A DNA stretch of 64,000 nt from Mycolicibacterium madagascariense (GTDB lineage Bacteria > Actinomycetota > Actinomycetes > Mycobacteriales > Mycobacteriaceae), in contig NZ_AP022611.1 of NCBI RefSeq assembly GCF_010729665.1, positions 62,001-126,000 on the forward strand, in the 5' to 3' direction. A program made the translations under genes and the position numbers. The notes under the pieces were generated by a model that made no database searches, was not told where the DNA came from, and saw only the letters and a list, made by a program, of their open reading frames with translations. Below are positions 63,491 to 64,000 of this stretch, piece by piece. Within the stretch, counting starts at the first letter, position 1. Each line of letters starts with the position of its first letter.

Positions 63491-64000
63491 CTACGGTGCC
63501 GGCGCGGGCACGGTCGTCGTCACAGGTGCCTTCGTCGTCCCGCTAGCGGGCGAGCTGCCTGCCGGAGCGAGCTGTACCGCGCTACCCGTGGGCTGGCTCG
63601 ACGCCGTCGCCGGTGCCGGTGTCGCGGCCGGAGCCGCGGGGTCGGAGGGCATGGACGTCCCCGCGGTCCCCGCGGGGACGTCCCTTGCGGTGCCCGTTGG
63701 TGAGGTCGAGGTGCCCGGCAACGGGGTCCCGGAGCTGCCCTCGGGCAGCGGCGTCCCAGTGCTGCCGGGGAGGGGCGTGCCGGAGGCCCCAGTCGGCGGC
63801 GGTGTTCCAACAGGGACTGGCCCCGCGGCCGGAACAACACCGGGCGGTGCTGCTGGAGCCGGCGGCACCGCGGCGGACGGTGCAGCATCGGCCACCCCCG
63901 GGCGAGAACCGCCGAACGGCGCGGCGCTCGTTCCTGAGGGGACGGGTGCAGGCGGCGGGGTCAGCCAGACGGCAAGATCATGGCCGCCGCTGTTGTAGAC
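63491..64000 (-). CDS. Pro/Ala/Thr-rich C-terminus of a protein cut by the right edge
   Basis: Open minus-strand frame from position 64000 to the stop at 63491, about 169 residues visible. It starts VYNSGGHDLAVWLTPPP, which looks like the end of a folded domain, then turns into a Pro/Ala/Gly/Thr/Ser-rich tail with short repeats (SGTPLPGS, TGTPLPEG, SGTPLPGT). Such tails are typical for mycobacterial cell-wall or exported proteins. The folded part lies outside the window, so no function is given. Confidence 0.6.
   Translation of the reverse strand, partial: VYNSGGHDLAVWLTPPPAPVPSGTSAAPFGGSRPGVADAAPSAAVPPAPAAPPGVVPAAGPVPVGTPPPTGASGTPLPGSTGTPLPEGSSGTPLPGTSTSPTGTARDVPAGTAGTSMPSDPAAPAATPAPATASSQPTGSAVQLAPAGSSPASGTTKAPVTTTVPAPAP

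Noticed and set aside
63024..63998. Plus-strand frame of 324 codons at the right edge
   Set aside because: Mostly Gly/Val/Pro low-complexity, antisense to the RES-domain gene and to the Pro-rich C-terminus, both of which are better supported.
1..64000. tRNA, rRNA, CRISPR arrays, insertion sequences
   Set aside because: No transposase or integrase gene, no regularly spaced repeats and no tRNA-like cloverleaf sequence were seen on reading both strands.

Overview
The window is high-GC actinobacterial DNA, almost certainly from a soil-type Mycobacterium/Mycolicibacterium. The signs are a complete mce operon (two YrbE permeases, MceA to MceF, two Mce-associated proteins), an MPT51-like mycolyltransferase relative, a DUF732 secreted protein, a WS/DGAT acyltransferase, a mycofactocin-type SDR, frequent GTG starts and several probable leaderless promoters.

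Layout. (1) 1-15.5 kb is an oxidative and hydrolytic catabolic block: CaiB-type CoA-transferase (cut by the left edge), D-aminoacylase-like amidohydrolase, carboxylesterase, a VanB-type FAD/2Fe-2S reductase, an SDR relic, a flavin monooxygenase, two P450/[3Fe-4S]-ferredoxin pairs, a GMC oxidoreductase, an aldehyde dehydrogenase and an MPT51-like secreted protein. (2) 15.9-29.2 kb is one long mce operon that carries its own copy of the ATPase MceG (Mkl), a 36-codon ORF and two or three small accessory proteins. (3) 29.2-30.9 kb is a mostly non-coding strip with palindromes and a 5'-truncated secreted-protein remnant. (4) 30.9-58.0 kb is a second catabolic block: six SDRs (one of mycofactocin type), two P450s with one ferredoxin, GMC oxidoreductase, carboxymuconolactone-decarboxylase-like protein, two nitroreductases, a frameshifted acyl-CoA dehydrogenase, sulfotransferase, LLM flavin monooxygenase, SnoaL-like protein, aldehyde dehydrogenase, DapB-like dehydrogenase, large secreted beta-propeller protein, PlsC-like and WS/DGAT acyltransferases, and one TetR regulator. 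(5) 58.0-59.36 kb is non-coding and has palindromes like those of strip 3. (6) 59.36-64 kb holds a MazEF module, four unrecognised genes, a HEPN-RES type protein and a Pro-rich C-terminus cut by the right edge.

The main observation is that block 4 looks like a single local regulon. A 16-bp palindrome, consensus CTGTACG-NN-CGTACAG, occurs eleven times between 31.7 and 58.1 kb. It precedes nearly every transcription unit of the block, including the divergent promoter of the TetR gene, and I found no copy outside. The block is also bracketed by two composite intergenic elements in the same order and orientation: an ATGGATAAT-centred inverted repeat followed 200-250 bp later by TACGTCACNGTGACGAA. 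A mobile or modular origin is therefore possible. Together, blocks 1, 2 and 4 suggest a self-contained uptake (Mce plus dedicated ATPase) and oxidation (P450, FMO, GMC, SDR, CoA-linked steps) system for a hydrophobic, perhaps terpenoid- or steroid-like, substrate. The substrate cannot be read from the sequence.
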